This document shows, one piece after another, positions 1 through 11,612 of a stretch of 64,000 nt of DNA. A program made the position numbers and the translations under genes. The notes beneath the pieces were generated by a model. It was not told the origin of the DNA. It did not search any database and saw nothing but the letters and a program-made list of their open reading frames with translations. The DNA lies in the NCBI RefSeq assembly GCF_029227915.1, contig NC_079875.1:26234001-26298000 (forward strand). The letters are read 5' to 3'. Each line of letters opens with the position of its first letter. Position 1 is the first letter of the stretch. Origin of the DNA: Hydractinia symbiolongicarpus (lineage: Eukaryota; Cnidaria; Hydrozoa; Anthoathecata; Hydractiniidae).

Positions 1-250
1 TCCAATATCATTATTGTTGTAACATTGTGAGACCTGGTAGAGTAAAAAAATTCTGACGAGCTCGCATACTTCTGCTCCGTCATACGCACCTGTAGTTACG
101 TCAAATAATCCACCTTTTCTTTTTATCAATGCTTGTCCACTGTTAAACAAAAATGACTTCCTAGCGTGAAAAATAACGTTTTTATATTTGTTGGTATTAT
201 TTGTGTGCGTCTCTGAACGCAAGTCTAATCGATTCAATGTGTAGTTTTCC
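1..250 (-). pseudogene. YRDD-type reverse transcriptase remnant, N-ward part (runs off left edge)
   Basis: Read on the minus strand, the last 190 bases translate to a block containing HARKSFLF, then FDVTTGAYDGAEVCELV and YNNNDIG. This order (HARKS, GAEVCELV, then IGLYRDDGL) is the palm region of an invertebrate reverse-transcriptase family that I recognise from its YRDDGL active-site motif. The YRDD itself would lie beyond base 1. The upstream part (about 190-250) is weaker. The segment lies downstream of a more C-ward piece of the same kind of protein (250-720), so the order is wrong for one gene: two copies or a rearranged copy are joined here. Whether the family belongs to a retrotransposon is an inference. 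Confidence 0.55.
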
Positions 251-720
251 TTCATGGATTGATAGAAATGCGTGTTCTCTTTAACTGGCTCGTATACAAG
301 TGTAATTTGGAAACCGCTGGATGACAGTGCGTTTTCGTAAATGCTTTTTGCCTAACTAAACTCTTAAATTTTTTCGTTAATCATCCTTAACAGTTGATTT
401 ATGATCGTTGGAGGACTGTTTGGTTTAGCATTTATGTATATGGTTATTATTTGGTTTCCTAAATGGGTAGAATATACCAGTAGGCATGACAAACGTAACG
501 CTCAGAAAATCGGTTGCCGTAAGGTTAGAATGGTAATATCAAGACCTTCTGATTAAAATGTTTTAATTTCTTTTCTAAGCTTTTCAAGCTATGGACCATT
601 CTGATTGTATATAAAAGCAAGTCTGTCGTCTCTGTAAAGTCCCACCTGATTTTTGTCTATTAACTTGGAAAGTTTATCCAGCAGGTATAGACCAACAAGC
701 TAACATACCTCCGCACTGTG
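250..720 (-). pseudogene. YRDD-type reverse transcriptase remnant, catalytic and C-ward part
   Basis: The minus-strand translation from base 720 downward gives AEVC-stop-LVGLYLLDKL, then VGLYRDDRLAFIYNQNGP, LEKLRKEIKTF, TATDFLSVTF, FYPFRKPNN and YENALSSSGFQITLVYEP, spread over three frames with several stops. YRDD is the metal-binding Y-x-D-D motif, and the order matches the family from motif B through the thumb. The glutamate expected in EVCELVG is a stop codon and the glycine after YRDD is arginine, so the copy is dead. It is directly followed by an N-ward block of the same family (1-250). Confidence 0.6.
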
Positions 721-1301
721 AACCCTGCAATGCTCTTTTAATATTGCTTTGCAATTCTTTACCTTGCCTATTCAATTCAAATGGATAAGTTGGTTGCATT
801 TAAAGAGTTTGTTGAAATGGGGAAATGTTTCTGACAAAACTCTGCAATCCCAAAATTGTTACATAGTCTTTTAGAAATATCTTTAACGTGCTAATAGGCT
901 TTCAAACGCATAATATAAAAATGTGGCATAATTAGGTCTTTTAGATACTTACTAATAATTAGCCTGCTTATTTTCTTTAGGTGCAGTCTTTATTTTCAGA
1001 CTTCCTATTTTACGATTGATTGTTTTGGAATAACTTTTTAGCAATTCAAATCCATCTGTTAAGGGCAAATGCCTTCTTTGGAGTCTTATTGCAGTTGTTT
1101 ATGATAACAAAACTTTCCTTCTTGCTCTTAAATTTCTGAAAGCAAATGAGTGTAGTTTTCGTTACTGTGGTTTTTGAACCAGTCACTTAATCAACATCAA
1201 GCTATTCATATACTTTGTAATCTGCTACCTTGTTGACTAACTGATGATCATAACCACCTGATAAGAACTGTTTCCTGAAACATTGCATTCACAAAATCTG
1301 T

Positions 1302-2039
1302 TTCTAACGTTGTAGCTTTTAAGAGCGAAAGTTCGTCTACAACATGAAAATGATTGTCAGAGGAGAATGACAATTCTTCAATGCTTTGTAGACCTGATAC
1401 AACATTGTTAGGGGCACATAAGACATTGAAAGTTTCCCCCTCTTGTATGTTGATATTTTTTCCATTTTATTGCCTTTAACAATTACTGAAGTTAAGTATT
1501 TCGTACTACTGATAGGTTGGTTGGTGTATGGTGGTTTTAATTTTATTTGATTTTCAACAATCTAAAATATCTTACTTATTACTATTTTACAGTTAACTTT
1601 GGTTTTGTATTTTTGTAATAAATCAACCTTGTGATTTTCTAAATGAATTGGAAATGTAGATGATTTTGCTGTTTTGTAGGTCCCTTTCCCGAGCCACTGT
1701 TCCGTATAAGAAATGAGGAAAGTTTTTGTTCTCTAAAAAGGTCATGCCTTCTTTAAACCTTCCTTCGTATGCAGAAGAATTTTGTGATTCCTCCTTCATA
1801 TCCATCAGGAGTCCATGACGCAACACTTCGTTATACTTCATCACTAAAAATGCAATATCTGTCATTTCTCGCCATCTATACCGTTTTTGATCTTGATATA
1901 TCATCTCTCTTGCACGTGCCCCAAAAGTAGATGTAGCCTCCATAATTGTGTTGTATGTTAATTTCTTAGGTGTTTTATTTGCATCATCATAACTACATTC
2001 ATCTTGAGTGGTAACACTTCTGTCCTGCTCTATCCCCAC
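1302..2039 (-). pseudogene. Coding-like remnant, family not recognised
   Basis: The minus strand has a 138-codon open stretch (1623-2039, no ATG at its start) with charged, globular-looking sequence such as YRWREMTDIAFLVMKYNEVL. A second stretch follows in another frame around 1310-1450, containing EGETFNVLCAPNN and HFHVVDELSLLKATTLETDFVNAMF. Both have amino-acid composition typical of real protein. The change of frame and an internal stop suggest a broken gene, perhaps the N-terminal part of the element whose reverse transcriptase lies at 1-720. I cannot assign a family or function. Confidence 0.3.
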
Positions 2040-2584
2040 ATTGAAAGCTTCTCTCGGACAACGACTCGTATTCGGTCTTCACGTTTGGTGGGTTACGAAG
2101 TTTTGGTCTCAGTAAATCAAGACAAAATCGCAGTCTAATATTAGCACCTCTGAGCAAGTAAGTCCATTTCTTCAACTGTCCTTGACATCGACTGTGCAAT
2201 CTTCAATAGATGACTTTTTGGAGAGAAGAATTGTCAGGTTTTAATTCGTACTTCTGTCACTACTGCAATACTTACCAAACTGCAACAGTTGAAAAAGAGG
2301 TCGCAGAGTGCAGTTCAATTTTGGTTCTGCAATTATAGCGCTTTGCCTATAACAAAGGTCTTGTGTCTAAGGTTAGTTCTCCTGCCACATCATAGCCGTT
2401 TCTCTGCCTATCACCATAGACAGTAAAGTCTCTTGTAGCAAGCACTACAACGTAAGGGCTGTAACCACTCTGGAAATTTGAACAATGGCCATTACACACT
2501 GTTGCTTATAACCAAGTGCATGGTAAGTGGTTTCATTGCAACAGACAGAGCAAAAAAGGAAATAAAAACAAGAACAGAAAAACA

Positions 2585-2975
2585 AAATAAAAATTATGTC
2601 AGCAAGGGGGGTTTGACTGCACTGGTCTGATCTTTGGAGAGTGACAACTCCACTTCTTACCCCAGTCACAAAAGGTTGTACAGAGTAGGACAGATGAAAA
2701 GTTATGGATAAAATAAATGTCTAGTTCCTGCTGAAGACTGTTCGCAGACTTCGTTTGAGGTGACTCAGCTAGACATTTTGGGTACCTTGGTTCAGGAATA
2801 TGAGTCGAAACCCTTGTACCCTTTACAGAAATCCTGTCCTACTTTCTGTCAGGAAGAATTGTGTTCCTTTGTATGAGCATATTCTTTAGAGGAGCAAAAC
2901 CTCTAGAATTTAAATTTTAAGACCTAACTGGTCGAGTTTATCATTGTGCGTGCACTTTGTAATTTTCATAATGTT
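2585..2975 (+). repeat. 5'-truncated 3'-UTR copy of the RLE-type LINE
   Basis: This stretch matches the 3' UTR of the LINE at 15,927-16,450 in the same orientation. Shared pieces are TCAGCAAGGGGG, CTTTGGAGAGTGAC, ACTCCACTT, ACCCCAGTCA, the ATGTCTAG...CTAGACAT stem (2716-2777), GGTTCAGGAATATG and AGACCTAACTGG. No LINE coding sequence precedes it, as expected for 5' truncation during target-primed reverse transcription. It differs from the 16-kb copy by many substitutions, so the insertions are old or come from different subfamilies. Confidence 0.7.
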
Positions 2976-3141
2976 GTTGTTGTTCCGTTTTGTGTTGTAG
3001 CTTTGTTGTTTTACCTAACTTTTCCAATCACTGTTATTATGACAGAGGCGATTTGGTTCTGTTGTGAAACCTTTAGAGGGTTGCAACTTCTACCTATTGC
3101 TTAACCAGCTGTCATTAGATAAGTATCGGCACTGTAGCTTG

Positions 3142-4237
3142 CTATTTCGTCACCTTGTCATCAGAATGGCTACAAATAACAATTTCAGCTTCTTTATTTT
3201 CCTCTTTTCCGATTTCCATAGCCTGTACTATTTCAGGTGACTTAAGAAACAAAAAATATGAAGAAAGCTTTATGCCTGCTTTAAGCTCATCGTTGTCTTC
3301 GGTATACTTTCCAAAGGCTTCCTTTAAAGCCTGAAAGTTGTGCCGACTGTACATGTCCAGGGACTTTTTGGTATCTTTCTTGTGTCTGTTTGCACATAAG
3401 CTGCAAGTATAGCTTAGCCAACTTTCTCATACCGGGCCTAACACTTTTAGAATTTCAAACAGTTTGTCTTTCTTCCTATTTTTCTCTTTTAAGAGATGGT
3501 AACTATTACCAATATTGCACTATCCCCTCGAGTAGCATTCACAAGTAAATCTTTGCGTAAGATAGTTAAGACTTATCTTAAAACACTTTAATATAACTTG
3601 CATTGGTTCTTGTAACATAGAAAGGGGACGGTACTCTTCTGTTTGGATCATTGATCTTTTTTGCATAAAGATTTTACAATCTGGAGGGAAATTAATGGAG
3701 CAACCACAGTTTAACTTAAGTTTAAAACTTTAATTTACTATTCCTAAAAACATTATAAGAATCTATTTTTAATCTATTCTAGAAATAACCACAGAAAACA
3801 AAATAAAGTATTAAATACAAACCTGTCTGCATTAGCAGCACATAATTTGTGTATTTTATTTTTTAATTCTAAAAATATTACTATTAAATCAGGAATACTG
3901 CTTGGTTGATAATTGCTGAGTACAGTTAAATAATTGACAGTCACGCTGCCATCATTGCTCTTTTGAAAATAAGCAAATTATCTTCCAAATAATCAGACGA
4001 ATTCACTTTCTTTTAACAATTGTTTCAGAACTTAACATTTGGAAAACATTAAATAACATTGCACCTTTTCCAGTAACAATCAGCAGCCTGTACGTTAACA
4101 ATGACAAGCTCTATATTTTTCACTTTTTGTTGAAAAAAACTGGCAACATTTTTAGCTCTTAGATCCATTTCTGTGTCCTTTACTGGCTTGCGTGCATGAA
4201 GACGAAGACTGCAATGGATTCTGCAACTCAACACCAC
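3142..4237 (-). other. Weak coding-like stretches, otherwise no gene seen
   Basis: Two short minus-strand open stretches (3142-3354 and 4049-4237) have plausible protein composition, for example LKEAFGKYTEDNDELKAGIKLSSYF, but no family is recognised. The second could be a 3' piece of the open stretch at 4438-4695. The DNA between them is AT-rich with no visible repeat structure. Confidence 0.2.
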
Positions 4238-4303
4238 ATTCTTTCTTTACACGTCCTTTAAAAACCGCGTAATTTTTTGTTGCATAAATGTATGCTTTTG
4301 GAT

Positions 4304-4385
4304 AACCTCTAGTTTGTTTTCAAAGACCTAACAGGTTAAGTTCATTATTGCGTTGGCTAGCCACCTCTATGTAAATTATTTTTTT
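4304..4385 (+). repeat. Short 3'-tail copy of the RLE-type LINE
   Basis: This matches the last 80 bases of the LINE 3' UTR near 16,375-16,450: AACCTCTAG, CAAAGACCTAACAG, GAGTTCATCATTG-like, GGCT-GCCACCTCT and TGTAAATTATTTT occur in the same order and orientation. It is a very short 5'-truncated insertion, and it marks the point where this LINE family's 3' ends stop. Confidence 0.6.
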
Positions 4386-4437
4386 GCAACCACTTATTTT
4401 TTTCATTATAATTATAAAAGATTACAGTCAACGCAAC

Positions 4438-4695
4438 TTAAGCAACCTCAGGAGACATAACTGTGGCACCTCTGAGTAGGCTATGCCTGAGTAATCGATG
4501 GAGGACTTCATTTGCTTTTGTTCCTTGTCCTGGGGTAATTCCTTTTACTGCATAACCAGGGGTTTTCATGGTCCGAACAGCGCAGAAGTCATCTTTTTGT
4601 CGAAAATGAAAGTGACTTCGTTCATCAGTAAGTAATAACGGAGTTTCATGGGTAATTGGGTCGCATGAAAGAAATCTAACTTTATATCAACATAG
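4438..4695 (-). pseudogene. Open coding remnant of an unrecognised invertebrate repeat protein
   Basis: An 85-codon frame without ATG reads FLSCDPITHETPLLLTDE, HFHFRQKDDF, MKTPGYAVKGITPGQG and TKANEVLHRLLRHSL before a stop at 4438-4440. The composition and lack of internal stops suggest a real exon or a recent remnant. A possible splice acceptor (TTAG) sits just upstream. I cannot name the family with certainty. The end is 50 bases from the LINE tail at 4304-4385, so that insertion may have cut the original gene. Confidence 0.35.
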
Positions 4696-5014
4696 GGGAA
4701 ATAACGGTGATAAAAGTTTTGTTCAACACAACATTAGTTGATGAAGAATGCATTGTCATCAAACTTGTGTTTATCCGTTGTGACGAATAACAATCACGTA
4801 TTTAATGTTACTTTGGTTCTGTTCTATCACAGAGACATTCTACCTAAGACGAATTATGTTGTACACAAACGTTTTTGACTTTCAAAACTGTGAGGAGCTT
4901 ATGTTATTATTTTGTTCAGACGTTTTAGCAATTGGTGTTGTGTACACCATGTAATTTGCGCATACAACAAGTCAATTTATATTATAACACACATATATAG
5001 TTTAGTATAACGAT

Positions 5015-5172
5015 AACCATAGGGGGTTTAGAGGATTTCTTAACAAAATTGACGAGTAACACGAGTAACCATATTTTATATTAATAGAATACTATACATT
5101 CTTTATATACAGTACGGTTACTCGTGTTACTCGTCATATCCTGCTAAGAAAACCTGTAAACAGCCTATGGTT
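5015..5172. repeat. Long imperfect inverted repeat (hairpin or MITE-like)
   Basis: Arms 5015-5070 and 5116-5172 are reverse complements over about 56 bases. The inner 20 bases are perfect, and the outer parts (AACCATAGG, TTTCTTA) have a few mismatches. The spacer is 45 AT-rich bases. Each arm contains tandem GAGTAAC words, and GGTTACTCG recurs twice more to the right. It may be a small foldback element or the terminal region of the transposon at 5232-6423, but I see no target duplication. Confidence 0.6.
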
Positions 5173-5231
5173 ACTCGATGGTTACTCGTTGCTCTAAAAC
5201 TTACACAATTTTACAAAGGTCTTTCACAAGC

Positions 5232-6423
5232 TTAGTGCCGGGTACGACGTCCTTTACCTTTTATAACCTCATCAACACGTTTTGGCATGGAACCAATTGT
5301 TTTGTCGATAATTCTGGAAGGATAATTTAAAAGTGTACACGGCGACAGAATAGCACATAGGTTTCTTTCTCAAGTCTTCTTTCCAAGGCCTGTTTCTTAA
5401 GCTGGATACCAACCAAATGAAAGACGTCTTTTTCAATGGGGTTAAGGTCGGTGTGAACGAGGTGGAATCTTGAAAAGTCTGCACCCGAAAGGAATCCATA
5501 ACATCACGCGACAAACGAAAGTTTTGTGAAGGGTCTCCATCTTGAAGGAACAGTCTCCCGCGCTGGTTATTTCCACGTTCAAACATTACTGGAAAGCGAC
5601 CTCTGAAAAAATGTGCGCACTTTTCACCACTGAGACCACCTTCATACTGATGACACTCAATTACACCTTTTCCATACGCAATCGTTACCATGAACTTAGC
5701 CATCCTACCGCCACTGCCCTCCTTTTTTCCTTTGGCCGTACACTCTCTGCTTAAACCTTCACCTCTTTTCCGCCACATCCGTGTCCTTGTTGTTTTTGCT
5801 GCCTTGCATGGATTTGTTTTATGCACCCAGCCAGTTTCATCAAGGTAGAAAGATATCACTAAAATTACCCACAGGTATATCATGATCCGCACAACAAAAT
5901 TTTAAGTTTCAATAAGTTGAATCAACTAGCAAGGCATGTATAAAACAACTCAACACAATACAAGATAATTAACCTTAATAACTTACTGTCTGTCCAAAAA
6001 TTTGGAGGCAATTTTTTACATTTTTTGGCAAATTTTAGCCGTTTCGTTGAATCCCCTTTGGTAAGAATACCTTTCTTCCTGCACTGATAAAAACCATATT
6101 TGTGTTTCTTTAACACCCGTCAACAGTACGGTTGCTCAAGTAGAGCCACTTGCCGTCTGGATATCCTGCGATGAAAAGGTGCCAACAATCTCGCAAAGTT
6201 GCGTCAAGTTGCGCAGTATCGTTCTTTCATCCCTGTCGCAAAATTTCCTTGCCCTGCCCCTGTTTCCATGGTGACGGTCCTCAAACTCAACTGCAACGCT
6301 ACCCTTCATATGCCTTAACAAAGTCGTTTTGGAATAGGCTGGATACCTTCTTTTTATTTCTGCAATACCAATTCCACTCTCCTGGTGAAGGTATTTTATG
6401 TACGTTGAGAGAGATGATGGCAT
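5232..6423 (-). pseudogene. Tc1/mariner-like DDE transposase, broken, one intron
   Basis: The ATG at 6423 starts a helix-turn-helix region (IAEIKRRYPAYSKTTLLRHM). After a frameshift near 6120 the linker KKGILTKGDSTKRLKFAKK and FWTD follow. An intron at 5859-5986 (GTAAGT...TTTTAG) keeps the frame into ISFYLDETGWVHKTNP, the first catalytic aspartate. LFLQDGDPSQN gives the second aspartate and DLNPIE (near 5425) the third acid residue, but two more frameshifts lie around 5430-5480. The C-terminus (SMPKRVDEVIKGKGRRTRH) ends at 5232. The domain order and acidic triad are those of the Tc1/mariner-like DDE superfamily. The copy is inactive because of at least three frameshifts. Terminal inverted repeats were not found. 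Confidence 0.75.
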
Positions 6424-6529
6424 TCTTTTGCATGGTTTTCTTTTGTTCTCAATTTTTTTTATTTTTTGTGTGTTTACGCACTATGACGATAAAGACAAGA
6501 ATGTTGTTCATTTAAGATAGAATTTTCCG

Positions 6530-6721
6530 ACAATCCCGGACAAAGTATTTGGAACTTTTGAGGAAAATCCTCTTCTTGGCTCCTTGCCCCCTAATTCAAT
6601 GTTGCCGGGCTGCCGACTGGTCATAAGGCACCTTGCAACATTAAAATGGGGGGAAGGGGATGTGAGCAGGGCAAAAACATGTAAAATGTGAAAAGTTCGA
6701 ATATACTTTGTCCGGCATTGT
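6530..6721. mobile_element. Small MITE with about 19-bp terminal inverted repeats
   Basis: The left end ACAATCCCGGACAAAGTAT and the right end, read in reverse, ACAATGCCGGACAAAGTAT are inverted copies with one mismatch. Weaker similarity continues through GAACTTTT. The 192-bp body has no coding potential. It is 107 bp from the transposase at 5232-6423 and could be a non-autonomous relative of it, but shared ends were not demonstrated. No convincing target duplication is visible. Confidence 0.55.
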
Positions 6722-9277
6722 AGGTTGTGAAATACATGTCAATAACACCTAAAAATGATACCTGCTATAATGTTCTATTACTAAAAGCAAATCATTTTAA
6801 TATGCTTAATATGATTGCAAAGATATAAATAGATTAGAATTCCATTCAACACAAAAGAAAAAATGATCTCTAGAATTGTGTTTTAGAGAGAGCTCGTAAT
6901 AGGAGCACTCGCAAGCAATTTTTGTGTGAAAAAAATTGAATTGCGTAGGTTACGTAGGATCGCACATGCAGTTATATTAATGTACACGTTTTGTCCCAAT
7001 GGTACTATTTTCTCCATTTAGAGATTCGGCTATCTATTGTGTACCCTATTTTCTTCCTAAAACACCACATAATAGTCCTAATTGCGCAATGTCAACTTTG
7101 TTTCATTCTGCGCAATTGTGTAAGTTTGTTAGTACTACAAATAAATGAAAAACCACGCACAAAAGAAACCTTGACTTGATTGCACTAGTAAATGTATAAA
7201 CTTTAAATGTCACAATAAATAAAGAAATATAAAATTTATCATATAACCTACACCACGTTATAACCCGCACCAACAGTAAAAGTTGTAAAAATCAACATAT
7301 AACCCGCGGGTTATATACTGGAAAATACGGTAAGGAAAAAAGAAAAACGTTTTTGCACAAACTGGTAATTTCTTGTTTCAAAAACTATTTTTGTACTAAG
7401 TTTTCTCCAAGCCTTTTAAGTATCTATGTGTCCCATACAATTTCCGGCCTCTAAACCTAAAATGTGTACTGAATAGTAATAAGAAAACAAGAGTTTAGGA
7501 GGTGAAGAATAGAATTTCTTTTTCTCAATGTTGAAATACTACCATGGGGTACCCTTTATCAGTAAATATATACTTTCAACTATAGTTACAAAAATCCCTT
7601 TGTCTATACTCATCAGTGGCTTTCCAACTCTCTTGTGATTTCTTGGTTGGCTAAAGGTGCCTGGTACACATTTTGTTAATGTCTTTCGCTCATATAGCAG
7701 TAGAAGACATTTGGGGACATCCAAAGAGGCAAACAACGTGCAAATCCGTTGTCTGTTTTTCAGAGCGATAATGTCTCGTCCAGAATTTAAAATGAGAGAT
7801 TGGCAAATGGAATTCACTGCGTGGCCGTGTTTTTTAAAATTAGTATAAAAAGCACATGTGGAAAGCTACAGCCAGAGTCACAAGTTCTGGCGCACAGGAA
7901 GGTTTTGCTTTTTTGACATATACATTTTTTCTATTTGTGTTCCTTCTGTAACCAGTTCGTTTATGTTGTTAGCTCTGTCTTGTGTCGTATTGTTTGGTGT
8001 GAAGGATTGTTTTTCTCTTTAAGATTTTCTCAGAAAATAGTTTAGGTTTAAGTTGGACAGTACTCATGCTTGTAATAAGCAAGAAAGTGTATTCAGAACC
8101 TTTTCCTGGGAGCCTAATTCCAATTTATTTACATCCACCGTCCCTGTAGACAAGATACTTCAGTCCAGCTTGCTGTATTGTAAACCTTTTTTATTTCACG
8201 CATACGTATCATTACTGTTATTTGCCTAATCAGGTTCTGATAATACTGTTATCAATGAGGGCCCCATGAAAAGTGTCTAGTGCATTTAAAGCTCCCATTA
8301 GAGCTACGTAAGGCATGCAAGTATGTTGTTGCAAAAATATTTTGGGAGTGTGATCAATATTTAAGAAACATTTCGGTGCAAAAATTGATTACTTGCCTAC
8401 AACTTGTTGTTCGATTTTTTCACCAGGTACTTTTAAAATCCAATCTCGCATCCTAATGTTACAACTCCCACATAGTGGTTTAGAGCATTTTTGTTTTAAA
8501 ACGCACGACGCAGAGCCCCTCGAAAATAAATTTGTGACACTGATTTTTCGTTTTATTTAGATCATGTTTTGTAAGATTACCTATAGCATAAGTTTTATTG
8601 TGATGTTCGTTTCATTTTAAAAAATATACATTGTCTTCTCTTGCTAACTGTCAATCTTCTTTTTTTCTTAACAATTTCGAACGTTAAACAATAATGTGAA
8701 ACATGAGAGTTAATTGTCCAGTTCAATATTTTAGTTCTGACTGTTACCAAGATTGCACAGAATTAGGATCGATCTCAATTTTCCAAACCACTGTCTTGTT
8801 CCTCTGGGTCATTTTCATTGTCAGAATCTAATACAACATTGTCCTAAGGTACTGTTAAGATTAAAAGATAAAGACAGCTCCCAATAACAAATACTTTCGC
8901 ATCAAATATTTATTTGCAGCTATCTGCAGCTCTTCAAAAAGTTTTTACCAATAAACTATCTTTCCTGTAATGTAGAAATACTGTAAATGCAAACGCTTGT
9001 GTTGACTGTAGGTTATAAAGGTGTTATATTTTGCTTCTGATTTCTTTTTTTTCTGCAAACATGCAATGTCATGAGCTATGGAAATGAGAAAAATGATGGG
9101 ATATTTTATCTCCTCTACCTATAAATCAGCACACAACAGTAAGATTTAAAATACATCAATTCCTATGAACCACATCAGATTCATTACAAACTACGGCACC
9201 ACGTAACCACTAAACTACAGCGCCACAATAATGTATATAGATATTCTATCAATGTGTTGGTTTAATTTTCTTACTCA
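6722..9277. other. Gene-poor AT-rich stretch
   Basis: No recognisable gene is seen. A minus-strand open stretch at 7539-7817 (92 codons) has no recognised motif. At about 7297-7330 there is a perfect ATAACCCGCGGGTTAT palindrome followed by AAAATACGGTA, a word pattern seen at ends of short dispersed DNA elements. At 9150-9226 the minus strand looks like a SINE head (listed separately). Confidence 0.4.
9150..9226 (-). repeat. tRNA-derived SINE-like head
   Basis: The minus strand begins GTGGCGCTGTAG, followed by a box A-like TAGTTTAGTGG and, about 40 bases on, a degenerate box B-like GGTTCATAGG. The same kind of head (GTGGCGCCGTAG with TAGATTAGTGG) appears on the minus strand at 17,019. Two copies with a shared head support a SINE family rather than a tRNA gene. 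No anticodon arm can be folded. Confidence 0.4.
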
Positions 9278-9505
9278 AGTTGTGTTTGGTGAGGCCCAGG
9301 AAGATCCACAATAACAAGTGTGGGAATTTATAAAAGAAGAACAAAGAGAGCTTAAAGTATTAAGAGGGAGCATATATCCTATCTTTCTAATAATATCTGT
9401 TCCCTGCTAAACTTTTCTTATAACAGTGTGTAGATGTTCCTTCCAATTAAATATATTACCAAGAATAACTCTCAAATATTTTGTTGATTTGACTCTCAAT
9501 AAACA
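9278..9505 (-). pseudogene. Non-LTR retrotransposon RT fragment (thumb region)
   Basis: The minus-strand frame reads STKYLRVILGNIFNWKEHL, RKV-stop-QGTDIIRKIGYMLPLNTL and CYCGSSWAS. KYLxVxLxxxxxWKEHI followed by the K...G...R...LP pattern is the segment just after the YADD motif in jockey/RTE/CR1-type reverse transcriptases. One internal stop and missing upstream motifs make it a dead fragment. Confidence 0.6.
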
Positions 9506-9529
9506 CCACTGGCATTGCGACGACTAATG

Positions 9530-11600
9530 AGTCACAAAAGTACAGGACTAAAAGAGTGACTTTTTAATGACCTCTTTGACCTCAGGAGGGAGTAGACAAT
9601 AACAGAACATCAATCATGAACACTGTATAAAATATGCCGTGCATTTTTGTTTACTTTGATTCCATTCATTCTGTTGATCAAAATTAATATTTAGTTAGGA
9701 TGGAAATGGTCAATGCTAATTTAGTGACAAATGTGCCAATCAAAACACAAAGAAGCTTTATGCTTGTGCAGTCAAGAATGCAGATTTAGTAGCATAAGTC
9801 AGCCGCCTGAAGGCAGTCACCCCAGGTTGGTCCAAAATCACGGTGGTTTTAGTCATGTATTGTTTAAAGAGCTATTTAAATGTGGTAAAATTTGACTATC
9901 CAGTCATCAAATAGTTTTGATTTCAGTGATTCTTCAGAAAAAACACCTCTTATCCTAACGTAATACACCATTCTTGGTGCAATACTGTCCATTGTAATTT
10001 ACGACCACATTCTTTTCTGTTTCACCACTGAATGCAAATACCCAGTATTTATTTCCTCACACAATGATCATCGGGCCAGAAAACAACACCAGTCCTTCCG
10101 TCCCACTGACCATCAACCGGCACAAACTAAAATTAAGAACTAATTAAAAACTCTTGCATTAAAAACGACACTTTGTATTGTACCCCCGCTTTCATCTGTT
10201 TTTGTAACGACGTTTCATTGAACCTACTACTTTCTCCAACATCTCCACATGCTCCCTGAAGACAATAAGACATGCACAATACTTTTAATTAACAGAAATG
10301 TAGAAAAAACAAATATAATTTTTATCGTTCACTCTACCAACCACATCCCCCCCCCAACACCCCCACTTTCATCGTTTACTCCACCAACCACATCTCCTCC
10401 AACACCTCCACTTTCATCGTTCACTCCTCCAACACCTCCAATTTCATCGTTCACTCCACCAACCAGAAACTGTTTTGTACATCCAACGATCATACTGATA
10501 AGTTTTTTTTGCACTTAGCCTGCCTGAGCCTCCCTGACAATTTGCTTGTAATGGCTAAAAACAAGTAATAAAATAAAATACACTGTTTTTAAGAATTATT
10601 TAAAGTACCAAAGATATGGAAGAAATGAAACCTGTAAGATGACTTTGTATTTGTATGTAAAAAATTATATGCAGCTTGCAATATATTTCTTTTGCTTGTT
10701 TCTGAAACGGTCTCTGTACGTGTATACAAGGAAAATCCGGCTGTTTTAACACGATAACCATGTTTTCTTTCTTGTATTTGCCTACATCAACGATGAGTAA
10801 TGAAAGAATTTGTTCTTCCTGTTGACTGAGATATATTAACGGCGTAGGGACGTTGCACATTCGTGGTACATTATATTTACTGTCAACACACGCGCACGTA
10901 GAAATTTTTGATAATTTTTTCATTCTGCAATAATTTTAATAATGCAATAAAATAATAATAATTTTGTCTCCTTGTAGCAATTGGCATTGGTCACAAAATG
11001 TCCAAGCATACTGGTAGCACCAGTCTCGTATCTTCTTTCTTGTTTGTAACGGCACAGGTTTTAAAACATGATTTCCGGAAAATGTCATTTTGCGAAGTTC
11101 CAACCACTCTTTTCTATTTGAATCTTCTTCACTTTTTGCTTCTGCTGTTTCATTTATCTACACTGACATATATAAAATGCAGTCAGCTATGGCATAAGGC
11201 AGTAATACTATTTAGTACAAAAAATAGCAATATGCCTTTTTATCGTGAAGTAGCAGACGACAGCTTCTTTTCGACTATGTATGAGAAGTTAATGCGTTCA
11301 TCGTTTTCGAAAGTTGATTAAGTTATTAAAAATGGCCCGAAAAATGTATAAGTTTCTAATACAAGAAAAGAAAGATAGTAAATTTGTGGACAATTAATGA
11401 ATAAGTTAATAAATGTCTCACTGAAGATCGTTTCCTTTTTGTGCATTCTCTTTCCATGATGTGCAATTTAATGTCTTTCAATTAAAAAGGAATTTAAAAT
11501 TGTACAGGAGTATTTTCCACTTTCCGAAGCGCTATATTATTTCCGTCGTTAAATTTTGTGTCCTTAGTTCTGAAAATATTATTTAAGGTACAGACTTTTA
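9530..11600. other. Gene-poor stretch with a proline-coding minisatellite
   Basis: No recognised gene. Bases 10,345-10,470 hold a CCACCAACC/ACACCTCCA-rich tandem repeat with a TTTCATCGTT spacer (about 30-36 bp unit) that is open on both strands. An ATG-initiated 107-codon frame on the minus strand at 10,600-10,923 and another frame on the plus strand at 10,998-11,321 show no motif, and I would not call either a gene. Confidence 0.4.
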
Positions 11601-11612
11601 GCACAGTAATTA

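Noticed and set aside
9150-9226. A functional tRNA gene
   Set aside because: Only box A-like and weak box B-like words are present. No cloverleaf or anticodon arm can be built; SINE head is more likely.
10249-10518. Proline-rich gene (PPTPPLSSFTPP repeats)
   Set aside because: The frame comes from a short tandem repeat that is open on both strands. No signal peptide or conserved domain.
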